NCBI GenBank assembly: GCA_928724745.1
Contig: CAKMXJ010000012.1
Location: 248,001-312,000 of the forward strand
DNA: 64,000 nucleotides
Direction: 5' to 3'
Source of the DNA: Anthracocystis setariae
Taxonomy: Eukaryota; Basidiomycota; Ustilaginomycetes; Ustilaginales; Ustilaginaceae
In this document: piece after piece, positions 1 to 9,840 of the stretch
How the letters are laid out: the number at the start of each line of letters is the position of its first letter
Numbering within the stretch: position 1 is the first letter of the stretch
Position numbers and translations under genes: made by a program
Notes under the pieces: generated by a model
Seen by the model: the letters and a program-made list of their open reading frames with translations, nothing else
Databases searched by the model: none
What the model was told of the DNA's origin: nothing

Positions 1-468
1 GTGGGGATGACGGCGCTGCAACAACGCGAGCTAGTCTCGGCGGCGTTCGCAGGTGATGACGTGGTCTCGTCGTTTGTCGCTGAAAAGGCCGGCGTTATCG
101 AAGCGGATGAAGCGAAAGTTGTCGACACGCGTCTCCCCGGTTGGGGCTCCTGGACGGGAAAAGGCATCAAACAACCACCGCCGACTTGCTCTAGGTATCT
201 TGAACGAACCCACGGCGTGGATAAGCAGAAACGCAAGGACGCCAATCTGACCAACGTGATCATCTCGGAAAAACGCGACAAGAAGTTGGATAAATTCCAA
301 CTCACTTCGCTTCCGCATCCTTACACGAGTATGCAACAGTATCATGCCTCACTCAAGCAGCCGTTGGGGAAGGAGTGGAATACGCGTATCGAGACGCAGA
401 GATTGAACATGCCACGGGTTATCAAGAAGCCTGGTAAAATCATCACTCCCGTCGTCAGGAAGTTCTGA
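1..468 (+). CDS. UTP14: UTP14, U3 snoRNP / SSU processome component (3' end only)
   Basis: The frame is open from the first base of the window, so this is the C-terminal 155 residues of a longer protein that starts upstream. It carries the diagnostic Utp14 C-terminal block: GWGSWTG near residues 47-53, then RDKKLDKFQL and LPHPYTS near 92-111, followed by PLGKEWNT. Utp14 is a nucleolar component of the U3 snoRNP / small-subunit processome, and activates the helicase Dhr1 in 18S rRNA maturation (family knowledge). The stop is TGA at 466-468. The gene is convergent with the RhoGAP gene downstream. Identification is firm; the start and the full length cannot be seen. Confidence 0.93.
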   Translation: MGMTALQQRELVSAAFAGDDVVSSFVAEKAGVIEADEAKVVDTRLPGWGSWTGKGIKQPPPTCSRYLERTHGVDKQKRKDANLTNVIISEKRDKKLDKFQLTSLPHPYTSMQQYHASLKQPLGKEWNTRIETQRLNMPRVIKKPGKIITPVVRKF

Positions 469-1256
469 ACCCTTCCCGAAACCCCCGCAGAGAGAGAATG
501 GAAAAAGTGTTGTTGCATCGCAGGAAAGACTCACACTACTACTACTTGTGAAAAACCAAAATGGTTGCAAAGTTTTTTTTTGACATTCAACGGCGACAAC
601 CTTCTTGTTGTTGTTGTATTCACTTTTTTTTTTTTTTTTTTTTGTTGAGGAAGTCTGTTCGAGGCCATGAATAGCGGTGCAAGCAGACTGCCGGACTCTC
701 ACGAGTGACAAAAATGGGCTTTGGCTTGAGTGCCTTAAACAAACAGTCCCCCCTTTGGCTTTAGCTGCTGCGACCTCAAGGACCGGCTGAAACTCGTGAA
801 AAATCACTCTGACAGGAGCAAATGTGGAGACAATTACCTCCCACCCCGCCCGCCGTAACAAGGGGGGGGGGGGGTGGGATAAGTAAAGCGAGCGAGCTTT
901 TTTTGGGGGCGAGTACAGCGATGGAGGAAGAGGAGGTAGGTTGTGAGGAAGTCTACATGGAGCGGAAAAGCACCTAATACGCTTACAGTCTCATGCAAGT
1001 CTATCGCACGGAGGCAATCCACAAACCGACTCCTCTTGCCTTTATTGTACGAAGAAGCCCAAGACTAGCGATACCAATGACAAGTGGGTAAGCCGCCTAA
1101 TTCGTTCAGATTCAACACTCCCGCTCACTTGCTCCAAAGAAAGAGTGTGAAATCGTTACACTGTAAAGGTGAGTTCAACGAGTGAATAATGCTGTATATG
1201 TGTGTGAGAGTTCAGCGATTGAACAAGGCTCTGTATATAGGTTAGAGAGAAAGAGT
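469..1256. other. Intergenic region between convergent UTP14 and RhoGAP genes
   Basis: No gene supported. It contains a 20-base T run (624-643) and a 13-base G run (862-874). Short ORFs here lack coding character. It presumably holds the two 3'UTRs. Confidence 0.7.
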
Positions 1257-4200
1257 TCAGCGAGTAAGTAATTGAGGGATGGAGGAGACCGAATCGTTTC
1301 TACGTGTGCTGCTGGCGAAGAAGCGAGCGGAAGTATTGCTGGTAGGAGGCCTAGGGCGGTCAAGCGGCGATGCTGGAACCCCATTCCTCATAATTGTCGA
1401 AGAGGAGGAGGAGGAGGAGCGCGGTGGAGTTTGCGGACGTCGCAAGGTGGAATAGTACCGAGCAATTGGGGTGGAATCGTCCTTCGTCCTCCCCGCCTCC
1501 TCCTCTCTGGGCTTTGGACTGGTGAAATGACCTAACGACGTCGATGGCCTTTCATAAGGAGCGGCCACAGGGTCGACACCCATCATCATCGAACTGGCCC
1601 TCTTCCTAACCGTCCTCCCCCCCTTCTCTTCCTCGTCCTCCTCCTCCTCCTCCTCCGCAGACGAAAAGATCTCGCGCCTGCGTTCGATCAACACCTGCAA
1701 CACCGGCAAACTGATCGCCACACTGGGCGCCAACACCAACGCCAAATTCCTCACGGGCATCTTGGTCCTCCTTACCACCGCCTCATCCTCGACCAACCCA
1801 GCAAGATGGAAAACGATCTCGCGCAGTAGATACCATTCATACCTGCCAACCCGACCCACGATCTCCCTCAACCCCTTCGCATCCCCCGATGTGGCAATGG
1901 CGTCTTCCAACAACCCGGACACCCGATTCGAAATCAACGCATCCGGCAATGCCCGCAGGTACGCCTTGAACACACTGCACACCGAATGGATATCGAGCTC
2001 CACCGGATCCACATCGACGAGCTTCAGATCGTTCCATGCATCATCGAACCACGCCCGAAGCCGAGCCGTGTGACTGCTCCGTCCACTGATCCGATAGATC
2101 CCTTCCTCGTACGGTCCCCAGCGCTCCAAACTCTCGATGCACCGAACCACCACGCGCGGCAGGTACAACCGTCGAGCCTCGTCGCGCGATACCCTTACCT
2201 CGCCCACCCCGCCCCGCGATGAGGACGAGACCGAGTCGAGGAAATCCGCACTAAACTCCCTCCCCAAATCGGGAACCCCCAACCCTACCCCATCTCGACC
2301 ACCATCCGCCAACCGACTCGTCAAAACCGCCTCCTCCAAGCGCATCCCAAACACCCCAACCCCAACCCCACCTGCACCCGCACCCGCACCCGCACCTCCC
2401 TCATTCAAATTTGAACCGGCCTCCCCCGACTCGAGCAACCTTAACCACTGCCTCGTCGCGTCGTTCACCCTCGGCGCCGTCGATGGATACAACAGATTCC
2501 CTGGCCTCGAAGGCATATACGCCGCCGCCGCACTCTTTCCCCCCACCGCACTGTTGCTACTGCTGTTCTGCTGCAACGTCTTGACAAAGTCCCACCCCTT
2601 CCGACCCATCGCCACGCCCATCTGGCCTAACGCGCTCACCACGCCGCCGCCACTGCCGGAGCCACCGCGACTCATCGACACGGACGATGCACCTGCGCGC
2701 GACGACGTACGCAACCTCCGCGGCGGCGGCGGCGGCGGCATCGGTGTCCCTGCCGACGTACGCAACGCTTCGGCATCGAGTCTCGCCTCGCCCACCGTGT
2801 CCTGCGATCGCGAATGCGCCGCACTCCGATAAATCCCACCGCCACTACTCGGCAATCCAGCACTCGAAGGCAGCCTCGTCCCTCTCGCAATTTGGTCGTC
2901 ATGCAACCGCTTATCCAACGGCGCCGTCCTCGGCCCCGCGGTGATGGCATTTGCACGTGGGAACGCAGCCAGCAAACTCGGCTTCGGCTTGGTCGGTTTC
3001 GGTGGAGGCCCCCCCGCGGCCGCCGCCGCACGCGGTGACGACGGACCCAACGTAGCAGCTAGACTATGCACACTACCATTGGCGGTGGAAGCGGTGGAGG
3101 CGCGACCAACCGTGGTGGCCGAATGCTTGTTGAGGAACGGCGATGCCGACGTGCCTGCGCCCCTCGTGAGGGAGTTCGGCGGTGCCGCAGCAGCATTAGC
3201 CACCGGCTGCTGCGCGGGCGGGAACAGAAACCCCCTACTACTACTACTACTACTACTACTATTACTACTACTCGCGACATCCTCCGTAGACGAACTCGCG
3301 GTACTCGGCCTCGACAACCCGATCAACCCTTTCCGCTTACTACCGGTCCTGCGCAGCTTGCCGAACGAAAACGAATGCTTGCTACCGCTGCTCACACTGG
3401 TGGTGCTGCCGTTGTTGAGCGAGAAGGCATCGTCGTATGCGTTGGCCGACGACTCGGCCGACGACAGCTGCGTGCTGCCGCTGCTGGATTTGGCATGCGA
3501 TGGACTGGGCAGGTCGGTGAGCTGCTCGAGCAGCGGACTGGGTTGTTTGCTCGTGAGTGGCGAATCGATGAATTCGAGAAAGTCGGGATGGTCGGCGCCG
3601 TACCCTGTCGACGCGGTTGGCACCGGTGCGAGCGTCGAGGATTCTTTGGCGTTCGTCGTCGTCGTCGTCGTCGTCGTCTTGTCATCGTCGTCTCGTCGTC
3701 GAATGATGTGAATACCAGCGGCAAGCATATCCTCTTCGGACAAATACGTCTCGACTACCGGCCGCCTCGAATCCACCCCCGCCTTGACCGCCTTATCACC
3801 GCCAGCACCACCCGTCACTTCAGGGGTGGCGACGTTGATAGGGAACAGCTTGGCCCTATCCGCATCCGCGCCGAGATTGCCCCTGTTGTGGGGGTTTTCC
3901 AGCTCGATCGTCTTCTGCTGCGCCTGGTACCACGCCTGCTTATGCTGTTTCGATGTGAAGGTCTGACACGGAGGAGGCCTTGGCATCGCCGTTGCTCTGC
4001 CATGTGTGTGGTGCTGAGTGGATGGATGCATGGTTTCCGAGAGCGAGGGCGATGGCGAAGCGGCACGCAGCGTGGGCTGCGGTGTAGACGAACGCGAAAG
4101 CTCGATGGTGGACGAGGAAAAGTCGACATCCGATGCAGACAACGAAGCGCTCTTGCGATGTCTTGGCCGCGTCTCGGAATTGGACGGCGAATCAGCGTTG

Positions 4201-4727
4201 TCGCGCAGGCGCAAGCCTAGACCAGTGGACAGGATCGAGATGCTGGACGACTTTGTGCGTTTGGGTCGAGGCAGGAAGGAGGGCTTGAACGAGGGGGAAG
4301 GGAGCGGTGGCGGTGCAGAGCGCGGCGTGTGCAGCGGCGATCGATTCGAGTGGGTGGGGTGGATGGGAATGTGTGTCGCGGCTTTGGAGGAGAGCGGTGC
4401 GTCTAAAGAGGGGGTTGCATCTGGGTTGGCAGGGGCGGTGGTGATGTTGAGCGAGTTGTTGGAGGATAGACGCCTGAAGCGTCGGAACGGATCTGGAGAC
4501 TTGCGACCGGAGGAAAAGAGGCGCGAGCGAGGCGACTCTGGGTCGGAGGGCGCAGGTGAATCGGCGGGTGTAGAGGTGCGTGAGGATGAAGCAGCATGGC
4601 GAGAGGAAGAGGGTGAATTGATGCTGCTGGTGATGCTGGGCGTGCTGCTGCTTGCGACGAGACCGGCTCGGCTGCTGCTGCTGCTGTTGGCCATGCTGGG
4701 CGACGAGTAGGAATGCGTAAAAGGCAT
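1257..4727 (-). CDS. RhoGAP-domain protein with long disordered N-terminus
   Basis: An uninterrupted 1156-residue reading frame. Residues about 850-1015 form a RhoGAP domain: LYLPRVV at the start, then the catalytic arginine-finger loop GIYRISG, then VFKAYLRALPDALI and the NLALVLAPS motif. This predicts GTPase activation on a Rho/Rac/Cdc42-type GTPase at the cell cortex. The first 850 residues are Ser/Pro/Ala/Thr-rich and probably disordered, with a poly-Thr tract near 347-354 encoded by a GTC/GAC microsatellite. No SH3, PH, BAR or LIM domain was recognised, so the subfamily is open. Two starts are possible: ATG at 4727, or the in-frame ATG at 4694 (MANSSSS) in a better context (A at -3, G at +4). 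The C-terminal tail after the GAP domain has an acidic Glu run and a poly-Ser run. Confidence 0.9.
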   Translation of the reverse strand: MPFTHSYSSPSMANSSSSSRAGLVASSSTPSITSSINSPSSSRHAASSSRTSTPADSPAPSDPESPRSRLFSSGRKSPDPFRRFRRLSSNNSLNITTAPANPDATPSLDAPLSSKAATHIPIHPTHSNRSPLHTPRSAPPPLPSPSFKPSFLPRPKRTKSSSISILSTGLGLRLRDNADSPSNSETRPRHRKSASLSASDVDFSSSTIELSRSSTPQPTLRAASPSPSLSETMHPSTQHHTHGRATAMPRPPPCQTFTSKQHKQAWYQAQQKTIELENPHNRGNLGADADRAKLFPINVATPEVTGGAGGDKAVKAGVDSRRPVVETYLSEEDMLAAGIHIIRRRDDDDKTTTTTTTTNAKESSTLAPVPTASTGYGADHPDFLEFIDSPLTSKQPSPLLEQLTDLPSPSHAKSSSGSTQLSSAESSANAYDDAFSLNNGSTTSVSSGSKHSFSFGKLRRTGSKRKGLIGLSRPSTASSSTEDVASSSNSSSSSSSSRGFLFPPAQQPVANAAAAPPNSLTRGAGTSASPFLNKHSATTVGRASTASTANGSVHSLAATLGPSSPRAAAAAGGPPPKPTKPKPSLLAAFPRANAITAGPRTAPLDKRLHDDQIARGTRLPSSAGLPSSGGGIYRSAAHSRSQDTVGEARLDAEALRTSAGTPMPPPPPPRRLRTSSRAGASSVSMSRGGSGSGGGVVSALGQMGVAMGRKGWDFVKTLQQNSSSNSAVGGKSAAAAYMPSRPGNLLYPSTAPRVNDATRQWLRLLESGEAGSNLNEGGAGAGAGAGGVGVGVFGMRLEEAVLTSRLADGGRDGVGLGVPDLGREFSADFLDSVSSSSRGGVGEVRVSRDEARRLYLPRVVVRCIESLERWGPYEEGIYRISGRSSHTARLRAWFDDAWNDLKLVDVDPVELDIHSVCSVFKAYLRALPDALISNRVSGLLEDAIATSGDAKGLREIVGRVGRYEWYLLREIVFHLAGLVEDEAVVRRTKMPVRNLALVLAPSVAISLPVLQVLIERRREIFSSAEEEEEEDEEEKGGRTVRKRASSMMMGVDPVAAPYERPSTSLGHFTSPKPREEEAGRTKDDSTPIARYYSTLRRPQTPPRSSSSSSSTIMRNGVPASPLDRPRPPTSNTSARFFASSTRRNDSVSSIPQLLTR

Positions 4728-6221
4728 GCCGGGCTAATTGAGCGTAGTTGGCGTGGTTAAGCGAAGGCTGCAAGCGTGGGTGGTGATGCGAACGAGTTAG
4801 CGCAGGTTGAGGGGATTGAGCTTGGACGCACAGTACTGGCTGGCGTTGGATGGCTTTGGCGGCGCTGTGAATTGTGATCGAACTGATACGAGCTAAAAGT
4901 TGGAAAGAAGCGAAGCGAGCGAGGTGGACATGGGAGATGGTGAGTTGGGATGCTGGACTGGGTGGTGGTTAGGGGAGATGAGGAGAAGCGATGGCAGTGA
5001 CACTAGTGAGAACAATCAAGCCAAGATGGTTAAAATGCCAATGTGGGAGGTCTAAGCGCCGATTGTTCGATGCAAAGGTGGGGTTACTAGCGCGGTTGCA
5101 CTAGTAGTTTGGGAGCAACGGTTGGGGTAGTGGGTGGTGGGTGGTGGGTGGTGTGCGATGGTGCTAGAGACGTCGTGGAACGAGCGGGGCAGGGGTTAGC
5201 TTAGGAACGACGCTTGTGCAACGCAGCGCTAGATCGAGATGGAGGGTATGTGCGCACTTGACGCGATCGTGAACGAGCTAGCTTCGACAGCTTTTGAAAG
5301 AGTGTTTTCCCGGATGAATCGTGTGGAGTGGTAGACGAAGCAAAGGATGGTGTTGTGTTGGATGGAGGAGAGCGAGGGAGGCAAGCACAAGGATGCAAGG
5401 ATGGTGGACGTGGCATAGGAATGGGTAGCTTGGATGCAGTGTCGAGGCTCGGGAGAGGCTGGTGTGTGCGAGCAGTGTATCAGTGTGAAATTGTGAAATT
5501 GTGCAGTGGCGGTGGCTCAGATTGTCTTATTTTTGGCATTTTCGCAGCCCTCTTTTTTTTTTTTTTTTTTTTTTTTCTTTCCTTCGCTGTCGATGTCTCT
5601 CACACACAGTCAGCTGCCTCGACGCTACCATTATGCTGCATTCCTCGTTCTGTTGCTCTTGATTAATCTCTGTCTCACATCCAACTCTGGAAGCGAGTTT
5701 TTGCTGCAGCCGAGCCAATTCCAGAAAATCTCGATCCTTGTCAATCTCAAAGGCGGTGAGGGAGGATGGACAGCGTGGCGTGCAGTAAGGGGGGGTTGGG
5801 AGTTGGCTTGCGCGCCTTGGCATCGACCAGTGTAAGTCGTTGATTTGGCTGTGCTGCTTTCTCGCCAGCATGCACATGCATCCGACGGTTACATACAGAG
5901 TAGTATAATAGTACTCTAATGGGTCAAAGCAGCCGCGGCTGGGTTCTAGGCTGGCCTTTGCCAACAAACAAACAAACAATAAAAATAAGAAACCCCCAAT
6001 TTGCAACTCATGCTCATCATACTGAAACCGAACCCCTTCCCCTTCCCCTTCCCCCATTTAGGCGAGCTACAGCATTGCAACCAAGATGTAGGCTCATCAT
6101 GTTACGAGATCCGACCTAACATCTTGATCCAATATCAAACTCGCACAGTACAGTACACCATCTCGAGGCCATGGCAGAGAGAGTGAGAGAGGGTCCATAT
6201 CATTGCATTGAAACGAAAAGT
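4728..6221. other. Promoter/intergenic region with homopolymer T tract
   Basis: Upstream DNA of the RhoGAP gene and 3' flank of the next minus-strand gene. No credible gene seen. It contains a GGTGGTG-type repeat near 5130-5155, a 24-base T run (5553-5576), a CCCCTT repeat near 6030-6053 and an ACAGTACAGTAC motif (6145-6156). Confidence 0.65.
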
Positions 6222-8495
6222 CTACGTAAGAAGTACATCGCTCGCTACACACCCGACATTGCCCCAATAATCTCGCGCCCTCACCACCACCCTATACTTC
6301 CCCCTTCCCCCTTCCTCCCCCTCACGATCTATGATCGCCTGCACATTAAGCGCCCCACCCACCTTGGGCTCACCCCTGATATTCCTCGTCGCCGAGTAGT
6401 ACAGCGTCTTTTCCTTCTCATCAAACTGACTTGTGATCTTTTCCGGAAAGAAACGTCCATGTGAAAACGCAGCAATGTAGTGCGAAAACAACTTGCTCCT
6501 CCACACATACCCTGCCACCACCTCGTCTCCCTCTCCCTCCTCCTGCTGCTGCCAACGCGAATCGGTGGGCGTCCAGTTGTTGGGCAGTTTGCTGTGTTCA
6601 AACACATTGCTCCAGTACTTCTTGTCCGCCTTGGCCGTACCGCAAGGGTCGGTGTCTCCACCGAGATCGCATTCCATTCCGCGCATCGGCTCCCTCTCCC
6701 CACCGCGTTTCTTACGCAAACCAATGTCGAGCGCGTAGATCGCCAAGTTGTCCATACCATCTCCCGGATCACCGGGCGTAGACTGAAAGTATTCGTACCC
6801 GACAATGATCTCGGTGGGTCCTTGCAGTGTAGGCGTCCAGAAATCGTTGCTCGTCGCATACGCATTCGGCGGCGTATTCAGCGGATCCACCGACGGTTTC
6901 GCAAAGTACAACACCGTCGGCGAACCGTACGGAGTGATGCTCGACCTGTACCCCTTGTCGCCCTCGGTGAATACGTGCAGAGGATGGAAGTACTGCCATC
7001 CGCCTTCATCGGGCGACTTCCACTCGGTCCAGCTCGCGTCCGGTCGAGACACGCGCACCTCGAGCGCACGGTAGCGATGCGGATAGAAGGAAACCTGGTC
7101 GTCCGACTTGGACGACTGGTGATCAGCAGGAGGCTCGCTCGAAGGCGGCTCCACCGATAGCCCTTCACGCAGCGCATGGCCGAGCACGTCTCCGCGCAAC
7201 ACCGTATCGCCTTCGCGCGGAATCACCGTGTTGGCATCCAGACCAAACATCTGATACACGATCGACCATTCGTCGCGGATCATCAGACAGAAGCTCGGCT
7301 GGTCATTCTCGCCCGCCGCAGGCCCGTAGATGGGCGGCTTGCGGAACGTGTAGTCTCTCGCCCACACCACTTGCCCCGATACGGGTGCGAACACTTGTTC
7401 CGGCGGCAGCATCATGGTGGTGCGCATCGCGTCATCGTCATCATCGTCGTCGTCGTCACGCGGGTTGGTGATGGACATAGGAATCTTGATCTGTACACCC
7501 AATGTCCACGTGGACTGCTCAACATAGACGCCAAAGTTTCGATCGTTGACGAAGAGCGAGCTCTTGGGGATCATGGGATTTTCCATGGCGCCGGCAATCC
7601 TGTTGACATCCTGAGCATGCCACGTCCTATCCTCCTGCCCTGGTCGCCGATCCCTTGCATTGCCCGCCAGAGGCCAGCTGGCACGCGATTCGTCGAGATG
7701 CAAATGTCCAATCCAGAAATGCTTGAACTCGTCGCTGTCCTCTTGATCTTGTTGCACTTCGGTGGCGAGCTTACGAAGCTTGACAGAGACGACAAAGCTC
7801 TGAAGTACTTCGAGATGGGAGGCGGTGCGGGTGGTCTCGATGCTCTGCCAGTATTTGGACCAACCGGGACAGGATCGCTCGTCGAGATGGAATTTACCAT
7901 CGGGCGTCACGGACTCGGAGCTTGCTGAGCAGTCCAAGGAAGTGTGGGCTTGATGCATCCACTTGTGGGCAGAAGAGGTGTTGGGGTGAGGAGCGGTATT
8001 GGAGTTGCGATCGGGGTGTGTGCGCTTGAGATCATCCGACTCGCAAGCTTCGATGCCTCCGACGTCGTCACCGCAATGCAGCATGACTTGATCGCGTGTG
8101 CGAAGTCTAACTGGGCCGATGGAGGCGCTCGCGGAGGAAGCATGGTAGACGGTGGGGTCAAAGTGCACGACGAGAGGCTGGGCTTGGAAGGGGTCGGTCT
8201 GATTATGATGGTCTGGACGATGGACGACAGATGGAGGATGGGCTTGGTTGATGTATAGACCCGCGTGGGAGAGACGGAGTGGCGGGACAGGGGTTGGATC
8301 GTCATCTTGCACCAGTGCTGCTGAGGCGCGCCATTGGGACTGCTGATCGTAATCGTATGGCGTTGTTGTTTGCACAGAAGCCGAGGACGAGGCTGCGTCG
8401 CTGGGAAAGAATGGGATCTGACGATGCGGCCGATTGGATCCTGCCAGACACAGGCAAGCCTGCACGAGCAGCAGCAGTAGCCTGAAGCTCTTCAT
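6222..8495 (-). CDS. Predicted secreted protein with degenerate M23-peptidase-like fold
   Basis: The reading frame is open from 8651, but the ATG at 8495 starts a classical signal peptide (MKSFRLLLLLVQACLCLAG) and is preferred, giving 757 residues. The region around nt 7400-7080 reads like a duplicated-hybrid-motif/M23 lysostaphin-type beta domain: VFAPVSGQVVWARDY, then IVYQMFGL, then REGDTVLRGDVLGHA. The usual HxH zinc ligands before the GD-V-RG segment are replaced by YQMFG, so peptidase activity is doubtful. A run of nine Asp precedes this region. The C-terminal part (nt ~6900-6230) is rich in aromatic and polar residues without a recognised domain. It shares a 327-bp upstream region with the divergent phosphatase gene. 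Function is unknown; a cell-wall or apoplastic role is inference from the signal peptide only. Confidence 0.8.
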   Translation of the reverse strand: MKSFRLLLLLVQACLCLAGSNRPHRQIPFFPSDAASSSASVQTTTPYDYDQQSQWRASAALVQDDDPTPVPPLRLSHAGLYINQAHPPSVVHRPDHHNQTDPFQAQPLVVHFDPTVYHASSASASIGPVRLRTRDQVMLHCGDDVGGIEACESDDLKRTHPDRNSNTAPHPNTSSAHKWMHQAHTSLDCSASSESVTPDGKFHLDERSCPGWSKYWQSIETTRTASHLEVLQSFVVSVKLRKLATEVQQDQEDSDEFKHFWIGHLHLDESRASWPLAGNARDRRPGQEDRTWHAQDVNRIAGAMENPMIPKSSLFVNDRNFGVYVEQSTWTLGVQIKIPMSITNPRDDDDDDDDDAMRTTMMLPPEQVFAPVSGQVVWARDYTFRKPPIYGPAAGENDQPSFCLMIRDEWSIVYQMFGLDANTVIPREGDTVLRGDVLGHALREGLSVEPPSSEPPADHQSSKSDDQVSFYPHRYRALEVRVSRPDASWTEWKSPDEGGWQYFHPLHVFTEGDKGYRSSITPYGSPTVLYFAKPSVDPLNTPPNAYATSNDFWTPTLQGPTEIIVGYEYFQSTPGDPGDGMDNLAIYALDIGLRKKRGGEREPMRGMECDLGGDTDPCGTAKADKKYWSNVFEHSKLPNNWTPTDSRWQQQEEGEGDEVVAGYVWRSKLFSHYIAAFSHGRFFPEKITSQFDEKEKTLYYSATRNIRGEPKVGGALNVQAIIDREGEEGGRGKYRVVVRARDYWGNVGCVASDVLLT

Positions 8496-8822
8496 CCTTG
8501 ACGCCGCTGTTGATGTGAGCGAATGGAGATATGGACGAGTCCACTCACCCCACAGAGCTGGGAGGAGGGGGCTAAGCCAAAGATGATGATGGCGATCAAC
8601 GTTGCGGGCAATGATGACCGACGCTCGTACCAAACGATGAATGCAATCCAAACGACGCCCATCGCCGCACTTGACTTTTGATATTTAATTTATTATTATT
8701 ATTAATATTATTACTTTGGATATGAACAATCACTGACTGTTCTGAATTCATTTTCATGTTGGACGGTTGATGTTGACCACCATCACCACCACTACCAACT
8801 GAGGTTGCTGCAGACAACCATC
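8496..8822. promoter_or_regulatory. Divergent intergenic promoter region
   Basis: 327 bp between the head-to-head secreted-protein (-) and phosphatase (+) genes. It contains an AT-rich block of TTATTA repeats at about 8685-8715, the best candidate core promoter. No specific operator was identified. Confidence 0.5.
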
Positions 8823-9752
8823 ATGTCGCTCGGTGTGCGTCCACCACGCCAAGCACTCTCCTCCCTCTACCAAGCACTCGACTTCACCGACCATCTGCGT
8901 CTCACCCAACCCGCTCTCGGCTATTCTACCCACCAGTCCACTACACCAGACAACATCGATGCCAACCGGTATTGTGATATCCTCGCATACGATCATGCGC
9001 TTCTACCGGCGCCGTACCTCAATGCGGCGTACATCCCTCCCTTCCATCCAACAAGCTTGAGCTTCATCGTAAGCCAGGCACCTTTGCCAGACACGTACAC
9101 TGCGTTTTATACCCACATTGTTGCCCGCGGCGTGCGTGTGTTGGTCAACCTCACTCCCCTCGTCGAGAACGGCAGGACAAAGGCGCATCAATACTGGCCC
9201 GACGCTTCCGCCCAAAACAAACCGATGCATCTCCAAAACGATTGCACTGTCACCACACAGAGTGAGGACGAAATCCAGCTCGACAATGGCAAATCGACGC
9301 TCATCAAGCGAGTCATCCAGATTTCCACGCGCGAACAGCCAGCGTGGGGGGTGACGCAATTCCATGTCACCTCGTGGCCCGATCATGGCGTTTTCCCAAC
9401 CAAGACGTTGCTAGAGCTGATGCGAGAAACTCAAATGGTATCCATGCCCAAGATGTTGCCACCTCCGCCAACCTGGATTCACTGCTCGGCCGGCGTGGGC
9501 AGGTCCGGCACGCTCGCTGCGGCCTACATCGCCCAAGCCGTCATCAACAACGCCAAGCCGCACGCACAAGATCCAACCGATGCATGGGTGATGACACGAA
9601 ATGCCAGTGCGCAACTTTGGGACTTGCCCGTTCGCATCGTCGAGCATCTCAGACGATATAGAGCAAAAATGGTGCAGACCGAACAGCAGTTTCAGGCAGT
9701 CTACCAGATCACAGCTGAGCTCGCAGCGGATGCTGGTTTGATAGACAACTGA
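8823..9752 (+). CDS. Protein tyrosine phosphatase (classical PTP fold)
   Basis: A 309-residue protein with all main classical PTP elements: an NRYCDILAYD segment (residues 48-57, KNRY-like), a WPDHGVF loop (W185) with the general-acid Asp187, the P-loop HCSAGVGRSGT with nucleophile Cys221 and Arg227, and a Q-loop-like QTEQQFQAVY near the C-terminus. It removes phosphate from phosphotyrosine; substrates are not predictable. The ATG at 8823 (ATCATGTCG) is chosen over an upstream in-frame TTG. It is small for the family and consists of little beyond the catalytic domain. It is convergent with the GST-kappa gene, with 88 bp between stops. Confidence 0.93.
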   Translation: MSLGVRPPRQALSSLYQALDFTDHLRLTQPALGYSTHQSTTPDNIDANRYCDILAYDHALLPAPYLNAAYIPPFHPTSLSFIVSQAPLPDTYTAFYTHIVARGVRVLVNLTPLVENGRTKAHQYWPDASAQNKPMHLQNDCTVTTQSEDEIQLDNGKSTLIKRVIQISTREQPAWGVTQFHVTSWPDHGVFPTKTLLELMRETQMVSMPKMLPPPPTWIHCSAGVGRSGTLAAAYIAQAVINNAKPHAQDPTDAWVMTRNASAQLWDLPVRIVEHLRRYRAKMVQTEQQFQAVYQITAELAADAGLIDN

Positions 9753-9840
9753 CTTTTGCTTACTGTAATGGAATTTGATCAATGTATACTAATTTGCAAC
9801 CTACCTTTGCTGGTCTCAGCGTGAAGCAGCACAGGAAGGC

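Noticed and set aside
2137..4710. Several 200-380-codon plus-strand frames inside the RhoGAP gene
   Set aside because: They are complements of low-complexity repeats; the minus-strand frame has a genuine RhoGAP domain.
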